The notes under the pieces are model-generated. The model did not search any database and was not told the DNA's origin. It saw only the letters and a list, made by a program, of their open reading frames with translations. A stretch of DNA of 64,000 bases, from positions 1-64,000 of the forward strand of contig JAEWQB010000018.1 of assembly GCA_023460395.1 (NCBI GenBank). Reading direction: 5' to 3'. Of this stretch, positions 55,036 through 62,971 are shown in pieces (position 1 is the first letter of the stretch; every line of letters begins with the position of its first letter). The DNA comes from Pseudomonadota bacterium (lineage in GTDB: Bacteria > Desulfobacterota > Desulfovibrionia > Desulfovibrionales > Desulfovibrionaceae). A program made the translations under genes and the position numbers.

Positions 55036-56516
55036 ACACAATATACATAGCTGATCCTTCATTAATTTCATTTGAAGGACACCACTACGCTCTCTCAAAA
55101 GTCTTCAGTGATGCACTGCTCCCCCACAGCCATACTATAGTATGGCTTGCAAATATTAAGTGCGACATTGGAAGCGAATCTGGATATTCTGTTAAAAAAA
55201 TATTTTCTGACGATGTTTATAGCACATTTAAGCGAGAAATTTTTACAGAAAAAAACACAATTCAGAAAAGAATAAAACGAAAAATAAAAAAGACCATAAT
55301 ATATATCAAAAACAATCCTAATTTTATTGGAAAAATTTCCAGAAAATCCTACCAGATTCTTCCAGAATGCTTCATAAAAGAAAAATTGCGAACCCGCTTT
55401 ACCTCGCAGCACACCGCTTTTCCCGATAGAGTGCAAAATCGTGTTCAAACACAGAGCATGTTGTTTGCAAGCGAGCTAAGTGCAGCAGTGAAGCGCCTAA
55501 ACATGACGTCTTCTGATGCCATTTTTTTCCACTCCAGTGTGGCTTCAACCTATGCAGCTATAATACATTTTTTTAATTTTTTTCCGGTAGCGCAGTGGGG
55601 AGCGTTGCCCTCCATTCATCTCTCCACCCCATATGATGAAAAGATCATGATCGGAAACGCTCAGACCTCGCTTGCCTCTAGAAGCATACAAAGGCTTCAC
55701 GCATGGAACCTGCTAAATTCAAAGATATTTCTCTATGCGGAAAACGACCTCCTAGCAGCAGAGTTATCAAAAAACTGGGGCACCCGCGTCCAACCGTTAT
55801 TTATCCCCGTGGCCCGCGCCCAACCCGCTCCTCCCTCCGCACCTACTGTTACCGTGGCCTACCTCGGCGCAGCCAGACACGAAAAAGGATTTGTTTTTAT
55901 TGCGGACGCTATCTCGCAATTCCTTAAATCCAACAAGCGGACCGATTGTCGGTTTATCATTCAGGCCTCGGCCCAAATAGTTGGCCTTCATCCAGACATA
56001 GCGGAGGCGCGAAACCTGTTAGATGCGGTTCAAGACCCCCGGCTACAGATCGTAACCACCCCTCTGGATGAAACGCAATACGAAGAATTAGTCCAAACAG
56101 CGGATATAGTCTTGCTGTGTTACGATCCAGCAAGATATAGGATTCGAAGCTCAGGGATCGTGTTAGAAGCAGCTCTTCGGGGCAAAGTCTGCCTCTGCTC
56201 CCAAGGTTCTTTCATGGCCCATTTTGCTGACATCCCCGGAACAGCAGTCGAGTACGGCTCAGTTGAATCCTTTATCGAACGTCTAGAGTTCGCATTGGAC
56301 AATTTCTCACAGCTATCGGGAAAAGCAGGCATCCTGGCGAAGCAACTGGAGCAAAGAGTTGACATCCGCTGGTTTGCAGATTTTATATCGGAAATTCAGA
56401 ACCGCACATACGATTTAAACGTCGCCCCGTGCTCGGTGGAATGTTCCGAATTCGACTTCAAACACCACAGACTTATCGGAGTACAACATGAAGAGGGTCT
56501 TGATTCTCGGCGGTGA
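55032..56516 (+). CDS. GT4-type glycosyltransferase
   Basis: The 494-residue GT-B protein has the C-terminal domain marks VAYLGAARHEKGFVFIADAI and ADIVLLCYDPARYRIRSSG, the nucleotide-sugar-binding Glu/Ser loop. The N-terminal half has a Lys-rich, AT-rich insert (residues about 70-110). ATG 55032 overlaps the upstream stop. The 3' end overlaps the sqdB homologue by 29 bp, tying it to that pathway. It could transfer sulfoquinovose; this is inference from position alone. Confidence 0.8.
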   Translation: MNTIYIADPSLISFEGHHYALSKVFSDALLPHSHTIVWLANIKCDIGSESGYSVKKIFSDDVYSTFKREIFTEKNTIQKRIKRKIKKTIIYIKNNPNFIGKISRKSYQILPECFIKEKLRTRFTSQHTAFPDRVQNRVQTQSMLFASELSAAVKRLNMTSSDAIFFHSSVASTYAAIIHFFNFFPVAQWGALPSIHLSTPYDEKIMIGNAQTSLASRSIQRLHAWNLLNSKIFLYAENDLLAAELSKNWGTRVQPLFIPVARAQPAPPSAPTVTVAYLGAARHEKGFVFIADAISQFLKSNKRTDCRFIIQASAQIVGLHPDIAEARNLLDAVQDPRLQIVTTPLDETQYEELVQTADIVLLCYDPARYRIRSSGIVLEAALRGKVCLCSQGSFMAHFADIPGTAVEYGSVESFIERLEFALDNFSQLSGKAGILAKQLEQRVDIRWFADFISEIQNRTYDLNVAPCSVECSEFDFKHHRLIGVQHEEGLDSRR

Positions 56517-57687
56517 TGGTTTTTGTGGATGGCCCACAGCGCTACACCTTTCCGCCTCTGGATACACGGTCTCAATCGTCGACAACCTTTCCCGCAGAAA
56601 TATTGACAACGAGTTGGGAGTTTGCTCTCTGACCCCAATCCGTCCAATACATCAGCGCCTCCTCGCGTGGAGCGAATTAACTGGAAAAAATATAGACTTT
56701 CATAATATCAACGTAGCTAATGACTACGACAAACTTCTTTTCCTTCTGAGAGAATTCGCCCCTGACACGGTCATACATTTCGCAGAGCAACGGGCCGCCC
56801 CCTACTCAATGAAATCCTCATGGCATAAGCGGTACACAGTTGATAACAACGTCAACGGCACCAACAACCTGCTCGCTGCCATCGTAGAATCAGGGTTAGA
56901 CATACACGTGGTGCACTTAGGCACTATGGGGGTCTATGGCTACGGTACTGCGGGCATGGAAATTCCAGAAGGCTACCTCTCCATCACCGTTCCCACAGGT
57001 GATGGACACGACATTCAACAAGAAATCTTGTACCCCACTAATCCTGGTAGCATTTACCATCTGACAAAAACTCACGACCAACTGCTGTTTGCCTATTACA
57101 CAAAGAATGACCACATGCGCGTCACTGACCTGCATCAAGGTGTAGTATGGGGCACACAGACCCGCGAGACAGCCCTGTCGGAGGATCTAATCAATCGATT
57201 TGACTACGACGGGGATTATGGAACGGTTCTGAATCGTTTTCTCATGCAAGCTGCGATGAAGTACCCACTGACTGTGCATGGGACAGGGGGCCAGACTAGG
57301 GCGTTTATTCACATCCAAGATACCGTGAGATGTATTGAACTCGCCGTCAAAAATCCCCCGCTAGCCGGAGAGAAAGTTAAAATAATAAATCAGATGACTG
57401 AAACGCATCGAGTTCGGGACTTAGCAAGACTTGTGTCAGAAATGACAGGGGTACCCTTTCAGTTAGTCCCCAACCCGCGCAATGAAGATGATGAAAACGA
57501 GCTATTAGTTAGCAACAAAACATTCTTAGATCTCGGCCTGAAACCGATCACTCTGCAAGCTGGCTTGCTTGAAGAAATCAAAGAAATCGCCAGTAAATAT
57601 GTTGAGCGTTGTGATAAAACTAAAATCCCTTGTGTTTCCGCGTGGACTGCGGAATGCAAATCGCGATTAGACCAAACCAACTTGTGA
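56488..57687 (+). CDS. sqdB: UDP-sulfoquinovose synthase homologue
   Basis: The 399-residue extended short-chain dehydrogenase has VLILGGDGFCGWPTALHLSA (the GGDGYCGW motif of SQD1/SqdB), HFAEQRAAPYSMK, VHLGTMGVYGYGT (catalytic Thr-Met) and SIYHLTKTHDQLL (Y-x3-K). These blocks are specific to the sulfoquinovose synthase family, which adds sulfite to UDP-4-keto-5-ene-glucose. The usual role is sulfolipid synthesis or, in archaea, N-glycan sulfoquinovose. No SqdX or SqdD acyl-lipid step is visible here, and an export cluster follows, so the sugar may enter a polysaccharide. Confidence 0.88.
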   Translation: MKRVLILGGDGFCGWPTALHLSASGYTVSIVDNLSRRNIDNELGVCSLTPIRPIHQRLLAWSELTGKNIDFHNINVANDYDKLLFLLREFAPDTVIHFAEQRAAPYSMKSSWHKRYTVDNNVNGTNNLLAAIVESGLDIHVVHLGTMGVYGYGTAGMEIPEGYLSITVPTGDGHDIQQEILYPTNPGSIYHLTKTHDQLLFAYYTKNDHMRVTDLHQGVVWGTQTRETALSEDLINRFDYDGDYGTVLNRFLMQAAMKYPLTVHGTGGQTRAFIHIQDTVRCIELAVKNPPLAGEKVKIINQMTETHRVRDLARLVSEMTGVPFQLVPNPRNEDDENELLVSNKTFLDLGLKPITLQAGLLEEIKEIASKYVERCDKTKIPCVSAWTAECKSRLDQTNL

Positions 57688-57739
57688 GAACAGGTTACGC
57701 CCAAGCTCTCCTCATCATGAAGCGGTATTCAGATACAAT

Positions 57740-57779
57740 TTCCCCCGCTCCCCACGAAATTTCGTGGAAAGCGGGGGAA
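57740..57779. repeat. Long palindrome between sqdB and wzm
   Basis: TTCCCCCGCT pairs with AGCGGGGGAA (57740-57749 with 57770-57779). Inside it CCACGAAA pairs with TTTCGTGG (57752-57759 with 57760-57767). CC faces AA between the two stems. There is no T run, so it is not a standard terminator. Confidence 0.7.
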
Positions 57780-57785
57780 TACCCC

Positions 57786-57807
57786 TACGTGACAATTACG
57801 TGACAAT
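57786..57807. repeat. Tandem 11-bp direct repeat before wzm
   Basis: TACGTGACAAT occurs twice in direct tandem, 17 bp before the wzm start. It may be a regulator site or slippage product. Confidence 0.6.
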
Positions 57808-57824
57808 ACAATCCTTGAGTCAAA

Positions 57825-58622
57825 ATGCTTATCCGATATTGTAAAAGACTGTTCCGCCTACGCCATACGATATACAGCATGGCCAAGCGCGACTTCTGTC
57901 AACAAAACCAAGGTTCGATACTCGGAATCGTTTGGAATTTCCTCCAACCGGCACTGTATATTACCATTCTATATTATGTGTTTACTCTAGGATTCCGTCC
58001 ATCTGTGGAAACAGAAGGACTTCCTTTCGGACTATACCTTGCTTCAGGCATGATTTCATGGATGTTTTTTTCCTCAAATTTAACCGCCATTACCAATATT
58101 TTTAAAACTTACGCATTTTTAGTCAAAAAAATAAATTTTGATTTATCCATCCTGCCCCTGATCAAAATAGCAAGCGCCTCTATTACCCACTTTTTCCTGC
58201 TATTTTTGCTGCTAATTCTTGCATGGCGCGGGGACTACCCCCCCGGATGGCATAGCCTACAATTGATCTATTACTACTCATGCACAGTTATTTTACTTAT
58301 CGGTAGCGGCCTACTTACGGCGTCAGCAAACATATTCATAAAAGACACTCAAAATCTTATTTTTCTACTAACCCAATTTGGGATGTGGTTAACACCTATT
58401 TTCTGGAAAATAGAAACTTTCCCACCACAACACCGGTGGATATTTAAAGCGAACCCAGCTTACTATTTAATTAATGGGTACAGAGATTCAATAACAGGGA
58501 AGGCATATTTTTGGGACTACCCCACATGGACCCTGTACTACTTATGTATCAGCTTTTTATTTTTAATCATGGGAACATACTTCTATAAGAAACTTCGCCC
58601 TCATTTTGCAGAGGAAATATAA
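57825..58622 (+). CDS. wzm: ABC-2 polysaccharide export permease Wzm
   Basis: The 265-residue inner-membrane protein has the Wzm/KpsM-type sequence LGIVWNFLQPALYITILYYV and about six helices. PIFWKIETFPPQHRWIFKANP is the conserved loop before the last helices. It exports a completed lipid-linked polysaccharide with Wzt, whose ATG overlaps its stop by one base. The call as exporter, not importer, follows from the missing EAA loop. Confidence 0.92.
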   Translation: MLIRYCKRLFRLRHTIYSMAKRDFCQQNQGSILGIVWNFLQPALYITILYYVFTLGFRPSVETEGLPFGLYLASGMISWMFFSSNLTAITNIFKTYAFLVKKINFDLSILPLIKIASASITHFFLLFLLLILAWRGDYPPGWHSLQLIYYYSCTVILLIGSGLLTASANIFIKDTQNLIFLLTQFGMWLTPIFWKIETFPPQHRWIFKANPAYYLINGYRDSITGKAYFWDYPTWTLYYLCISFLFLIMGTYFYKKLRPHFAEEI

Positions 58623-59878
58623 TGGGAAAAAGCATCCTTTCGATATGCAACCTCAGCAAATATTACAAACTTTACTCCACAAGTGGCAAGAAGGTTAAAG
58701 AAATCTTCTCCGTATCAGGAAAAAGCTACCATGAAAAGCACTATGCCCTTCGCAATGTAAATATTGAGGTTAATCGCGGAGAAGTTCTCGGTATCGTGGG
58801 GCGGAATGGCTGCGGAAAATCTACTCTGCTTAAGCTAATTGCAGGAGTGCTGGAACCTGACGAGGGAACAATTACGGCCCGCGGCAGCCTGATCGCCCTT
58901 TTAGAGCTTGGGCTCGGCTTTAATCCTGAATTCACAGGCAGGCAGAATATTGGATTTTATGGAACCGTCCTGGGGCTCCAGCCCGAAGAACTCGCGAAAA
59001 TAACACCAAAGGTTATCGCCTTTGCTGAGCTTGGTCAGTTTATTGACCAGCCAATCAAAAGCTACTCCAGCGGAATGAGGGCTAAGCTCGGATTTTCTCT
59101 CGCTGCACACGCAAGGTCAGACATCCTTCTTTTGGATGAAGTTCTTGCTGTTGGCGATGAACTGTTCGTCAAAAAATGCTATCAAATTCTCAGGGAATTT
59201 ATCAAAGAGGGACGCACCGTCATAATAGTAACACACTCCGCACAGGCCGTTTCGGAGTTTTGCACGAGAGCAGTCCTACTTGAGGGCGGGGAAATTCTCT
59301 ACTCTGGCGGTCCTAAGGACACCCTAGCCGAATACCGCAAAATTCTGTATGGAGCCAAGGAACTCGGAAAAACACTTCCTCAGCCTGCGGAGAAATCTCT
59401 CTCTGCCCCTCCAGATAGCCCCCCCGCATCTGGAGAACAATTCTTCTTACCTTCTCTAAAAAGTATACCTGTTATTGATTTTAACCAACGATGCTTACAG
59501 TTTCATTCATTTTCTTTTAAAGTAAAAAATGAAAATGTTAATGTAGTTGAATTTGACGCTACAATACACATAGACCTCTGCCTGCGTATAATAGAAAATA
59601 TTGATCAAGACTCCTTCCATGCTGGCTTTACTATTATCACTCAAAGTGGACTAACACTAGCAAGCATAGTCACTGGAGTAGTTTTTTCAAAACATTTTAT
59701 AACAATCCGTTCTTCTTTTGAATGTACTCTAAACGAAGGAATATATTCTATGTTATTTAGTGCAATAGACACAAGAGACATAACCAGGCTAATGCGCATT
59801 CACGATTTGTATATTTTCAAAGTCATCTCAGGAAATAAAGACCAATTTTATAGATGGGGCCATGTACAAATAAAATAG
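58622..59878 (+). CDS. wzt: ABC polysaccharide export ATPase Wzt with C-terminal sugar-binding domain
   Basis: The 418-residue protein has an ABC domain (Walker A GRNGCGKST, signature YSSGMRAKLGF, Walker B ILLLDEVLAVGD) and, from about residue 280, a Wzt_C-type beta-sandwich that in O-antigen exporters recognises the terminal cap of the glycan. The linker is Pro/Ser-rich. The C-terminal domain is also found as a broken copy at 60751-60975. A capped O-antigen or capsule is predicted. Confidence 0.92.
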   Translation: MGKSILSICNLSKYYKLYSTSGKKVKEIFSVSGKSYHEKHYALRNVNIEVNRGEVLGIVGRNGCGKSTLLKLIAGVLEPDEGTITARGSLIALLELGLGFNPEFTGRQNIGFYGTVLGLQPEELAKITPKVIAFAELGQFIDQPIKSYSSGMRAKLGFSLAAHARSDILLLDEVLAVGDELFVKKCYQILREFIKEGRTVIIVTHSAQAVSEFCTRAVLLEGGEILYSGGPKDTLAEYRKILYGAKELGKTLPQPAEKSLSAPPDSPPASGEQFFLPSLKSIPVIDFNQRCLQFHSFSFKVKNENVNVVEFDATIHIDLCLRIIENIDQDSFHAGFTIITQSGLTLASIVTGVVFSKHFITIRSSFECTLNEGIYSMLFSAIDTRDITRLMRIHDLYIFKVISGNKDQFYRWGHVQIK

Positions 59879-59912
59879 ACGACACACCTTTAACAAATAA
59901 AGACAAAATATC

Positions 59913-60662
59913 GTGAACGAAAACGCCATACCCCAGATCAGAAACGTCTACAAAGTCTGCCTTGAGCTTTCAACACTTTGCAATTATTCGCATTTGCATA
60001 AGAAATGCCCACTTCACGAAAAGAAAGAACACGCGATATTACCATCAGATGTTGTTATCAAAATCATTGATGAGCTAAGTGAAATTTCATTCAAAGGGAT
60101 GTTTCTTTTTAATCTTTACAACGAACCAATGATAGACCCGCGTCTTTTTCTTTTCACACGACTCGCAAAAGAAAAATGCCCAAACTCAACTGTCTTCATT
60201 ATAACCAATGGATACTATCTAGATCAACACCTAGCAGATGAACTTCCTAGCCATGGTGTTGACATGTTGGCCCTTAGCCTCTACACCAAACGAGAAAAAC
60301 AACGGCTACAGCAGCTAAAATACCCCATCAAAGTTCGATTCTGGGACTACACCCAAACAGGATTAGATGACAGACTTGACCTTTACAGCAAACCCAAAGG
60401 GATCCCAACCGAGCTGGCTTGTGGTCGAGGAGCCCCCCTTGAAGAAATTAACATCACAGCTCAAGGTGATGTTGGACTATGCTGCTTAGACTGGCAGCAC
60501 AGTATAGCATTCGGCAACGTTCGCCACGAAAAGCTAGCTGACATAATTGCAAAGCCTCAATTTGTTCAGTTTTATGAAGACCTCCGGCAGGGGAAACGCA
60601 CGCTTCCCATTTGCCAAGCGTGCACGAGTTGCCCTACTAGTAGAGGATATGTCAAAGCCTAA
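59913..60662 (+). CDS. Radical SAM/SPASM-like protein with atypical Cys spacing
   Basis: The 249-residue protein has LELSTLCNYSHLHKKCPLH where radical SAM proteins show CxxxCxxC. Here Cys fall at residues 16, 23 and 32, and the C-x3-C-x2-C spacing is absent. FLFNLYNEPMIDPRLF fits the GGEP-like second motif, and the C-terminal part has a SPASM-like pattern (GDVGLCCLDW, then CQACTSC). Relatives in glycan clusters may modify sugars. The start codon is GTG with no strong ribosome site. Function unknown. Confidence 0.75.
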   Translation: MNENAIPQIRNVYKVCLELSTLCNYSHLHKKCPLHEKKEHAILPSDVVIKIIDELSEISFKGMFLFNLYNEPMIDPRLFLFTRLAKEKCPNSTVFIITNGYYLDQHLADELPSHGVDMLALSLYTKREKQRLQQLKYPIKVRFWDYTQTGLDDRLDLYSKPKGIPTELACGRGAPLEEINITAQGDVGLCCLDWQHSIAFGNVRHEKLADIIAKPQFVQFYEDLRQGKRTLPICQACTSCPTSRGYVKA

Positions 60663-60750
60663 CCTCCCATGGGGTGGACGCGAAAAATGGGACAGCCTGT
60701 TAATTTGCCAAAATCTCTACCATCCGCTGGTCCTATTTTAGGGAACGGTT

Positions 60751-60975
60751 ACGCTCGCTCGCATTAAGCCAGAAATCATCTTTTCAAAATCCCTTATTAC
60801 CATTTGGCCATCATTTACACACACGTTAAACATATGGTTATATTCACTACTTTTCTGTGCATTAAACAAATACAATTTGGAGAGGTATATTCGCATCCAC
60901 GACCCTTACCTTTTCAAAGTAATCCAGAGAGGGCATGACCAATTTTACCGGTGGGGCCATATCCAATTAAATTGA
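60751..60975 (+). pseudogene. Remnant of a second Wzt C-terminal domain
   Basis: Reading from 60751 to the stop at 60973-60975 gives 74 residues that align without gaps to the last 74 residues of Wzt (58622-59878). My count is 39 identities, including RIHD, FKVI and DQFYRWGH. The frame upstream is closed by a stop at 60739, and no ATPase part is present. It is a broken copy of a related wzt gene, not a direct recent duplicate, given the divergence. Confidence 0.85.
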
Positions 60976-61277
60976 ACAACTACTCCGTATTGTATACACT
61001 CAAACGCATTGCAACGGATCTCAGGAAAAAACACCGGACAACCACGAGAAATTCGATGTCGTGCCAGCTTTCAACATTGCGCAAGCATCTATAGTTTTGT
61101 GTCTACCCTTTGCCGCACTGTAAAATCACCGGTTTTTTGAGAATTTTATCTATCTACCTCCATAAGGCAAGACCAGAAGAAGCGCATACACTGGCCTCAG
61201 GCGTACAGATTTTTGTTCACTCCAACGGATAGACCAAAACCGACAACGTTCGAAAACGAGAATCCTAAAGGATTAGC
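60976..61277. other. Intergenic region between the wzt remnant and the methyltransferase gene
   Basis: This 302-bp stretch has no further open frame with protein character. AAAGGATTAGC at its end is the ribosome site of the next gene. No terminator or known promoter motif was recognised. Confidence 0.45.
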
Positions 61278-61916
61278 ATGGAAGACTATATAGAAAAATA
61301 TTATACGAAGTACTACGGTCAATATCACACTAAAGAACTAAAACAGTGTATCGACATCCACGGATCGCCAATCCCATGGATGACGTATTCTGCAATCTTT
61401 CAAATAGAACAATATTCTTTTGAAGGGATGACCGCTTTTGAGTGGGGCACTGGCTATTCTTCTTTATTTTGGGCAAAGCGATGCGCCCACCTCACCACCA
61501 TTGACCACAATAAAGAATGGACAGATTTTGTCAAAAATAAAAACTCAAAGAACATACAAGCCTACACAGTAGATATCTCTGACTACGCAACATCTATTAC
61601 ATCTTTTTCCCAACCATTTGATCTTATCATCATCGATGGAGATACAAAAAATAAAATGCGCTACTCCTGCGCAATCCATGCGATGGCGAAGCTTGCCACA
61701 GGAGGCCTTATTATTCTTGACAATTCCGACTGGCAACCGAACGCATGCCAACTGCTCAGGAGTAACGGATTCTCGCAATCCGACTATATGGGCCTAGGCC
61801 CCATAAACCCTTACGCTTGGTGCACCTCTTTTTTCCACAAAGCCCCGGTGAAATTCCCTCGAAAGCCCATAAGCCCTGGATTCGTGCCCGGAGGATTAGA
61901 AAGTGTCAGAGACTGA
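61278..61916 (+). CDS. SAM-dependent methyltransferase-like protein
   Basis: The 212-residue protein has the class I motif AFEWGTGYSSLFWAKRC, the acidic second strand TTIDHNKEW and FDLIIIDGDTKNKMRYSC with GGLIILDNSDW. It probably methylates a sugar or another small acceptor in the glycan pathway. AAAGGATTAGC precedes the ATG. It overlaps the FkbM gene by 14 bp. Confidence 0.8.
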   Translation: MEDYIEKYYTKYYGQYHTKELKQCIDIHGSPIPWMTYSAIFQIEQYSFEGMTAFEWGTGYSSLFWAKRCAHLTTIDHNKEWTDFVKNKNSKNIQAYTVDISDYATSITSFSQPFDLIIIDGDTKNKMRYSCAIHAMAKLATGGLIILDNSDWQPNACQLLRSNGFSQSDYMGLGPINPYAWCTSFFHKAPVKFPRKPISPGFVPGGLESVRD

Positions 61917-62910
61917 AACTCGCCTTCTCCAACTATATCGTGACGTAAAAACCGCCTTTCCCGAGCATATTGACATCTACGCAAGTCAAGAAGGCGAAGA
62001 CGTCCTGCTACGGCGCTTACTGGCTCCGTTCTACAACGACCCTAACGGATTTTATGTCGATGTCGGCGCACATCACCCTTATCGCTTTTCTAATACACTG
62101 CACTATTATCTACATGGATGGCGTGGCATAAATATTGACCCCATAGAAACTGCCATTACATTATTCAATGATCTTCGCACCCAAGATATAAATATATGCT
62201 GTGCCGTATCTTCAACCCCAGGAGAAAAAATATTTTATGAATTTTCTGAGACAGCATATAACACTCTTTGCCTTGAAAGAAGCAATACTGTCTCAACAAA
62301 AACACAACAGCCTATCATGGAAAGAACTGTTGAGTGCCAAAAATTAAGAACAATAATATTGAATCATAATGACAGATTTAACATTTCAAAATTCATGTTT
62401 CTTTCCGTCGACGTAGAAGGACTAGAGGAAGACGTTTTGCTGTCTAACGATTGGGAAAAATACCGTCCCAAAATTGTACTTGCAGAAGCACTAACAGAGG
62501 ACTCTCTCTATGGAATTATAAATATCATGGAAACATTTGGTTATTTTATAATAGCCAGAACAAAAAATACCTATTTTTTTGCTGACAGAAAAATTAAATA
62601 CTATTCAGAAATGAATATATTGCCTGAATGGCATTTGAACAGCCGAATAGTAACAAACACATACATACAAAACTTAAACCTTCAAGCGGCGGAGTACAAA
62701 AAAGAAATTTCAAGCCTCATAGAACAACAAATTCATCTAAAAAAACAAATTGAACTATATAAAGAAAAAGACGTATATACTAAAAAAGAATTCAATGCCC
62801 TTACAACAAGCATCGCCGACCTTTCCACAAAATACACCGACCTGCTTCGGAGTAAACTCCCCATACTGTTTGCTTTACGTCGAGCCTACGGACGCCTACG
62901 CAGACGATAG
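61903..62910 (+). CDS. FkbM-family methyltransferase with C-terminal coiled coil
   Basis: The 335-residue protein has the FkbM signatures VDVGAHHPYRFSNTLHYYLHGW, INIDPIETAI and MFLSVDVEGLEEDVL. Residues about 255-315 are rich in Lys/Gln/Glu heptads and look like a coiled coil, ending in an Arg-rich tail. In surface-glycan clusters such enzymes O-methylate sugars. GTG 61903 has GGAGG eight bases before it. Confidence 0.85.
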   Translation: MSETETRLLQLYRDVKTAFPEHIDIYASQEGEDVLLRRLLAPFYNDPNGFYVDVGAHHPYRFSNTLHYYLHGWRGINIDPIETAITLFNDLRTQDINICCAVSSTPGEKIFYEFSETAYNTLCLERSNTVSTKTQQPIMERTVECQKLRTIILNHNDRFNISKFMFLSVDVEGLEEDVLLSNDWEKYRPKIVLAEALTEDSLYGIINIMETFGYFIIARTKNTYFFADRKIKYYSEMNILPEWHLNSRIVTNTYIQNLNLQAAEYKKEISSLIEQQIHLKKQIELYKEKDVYTKKEFNALTTSIADLSTKYTDLLRSKLPILFALRRAYGRLRRR

Positions 62911-62971
62911 TCTGCCTTTTCCTGACTGAAAACAAAAAAAACTATTAATATGCCAGAAGAGCACTGCAAAT

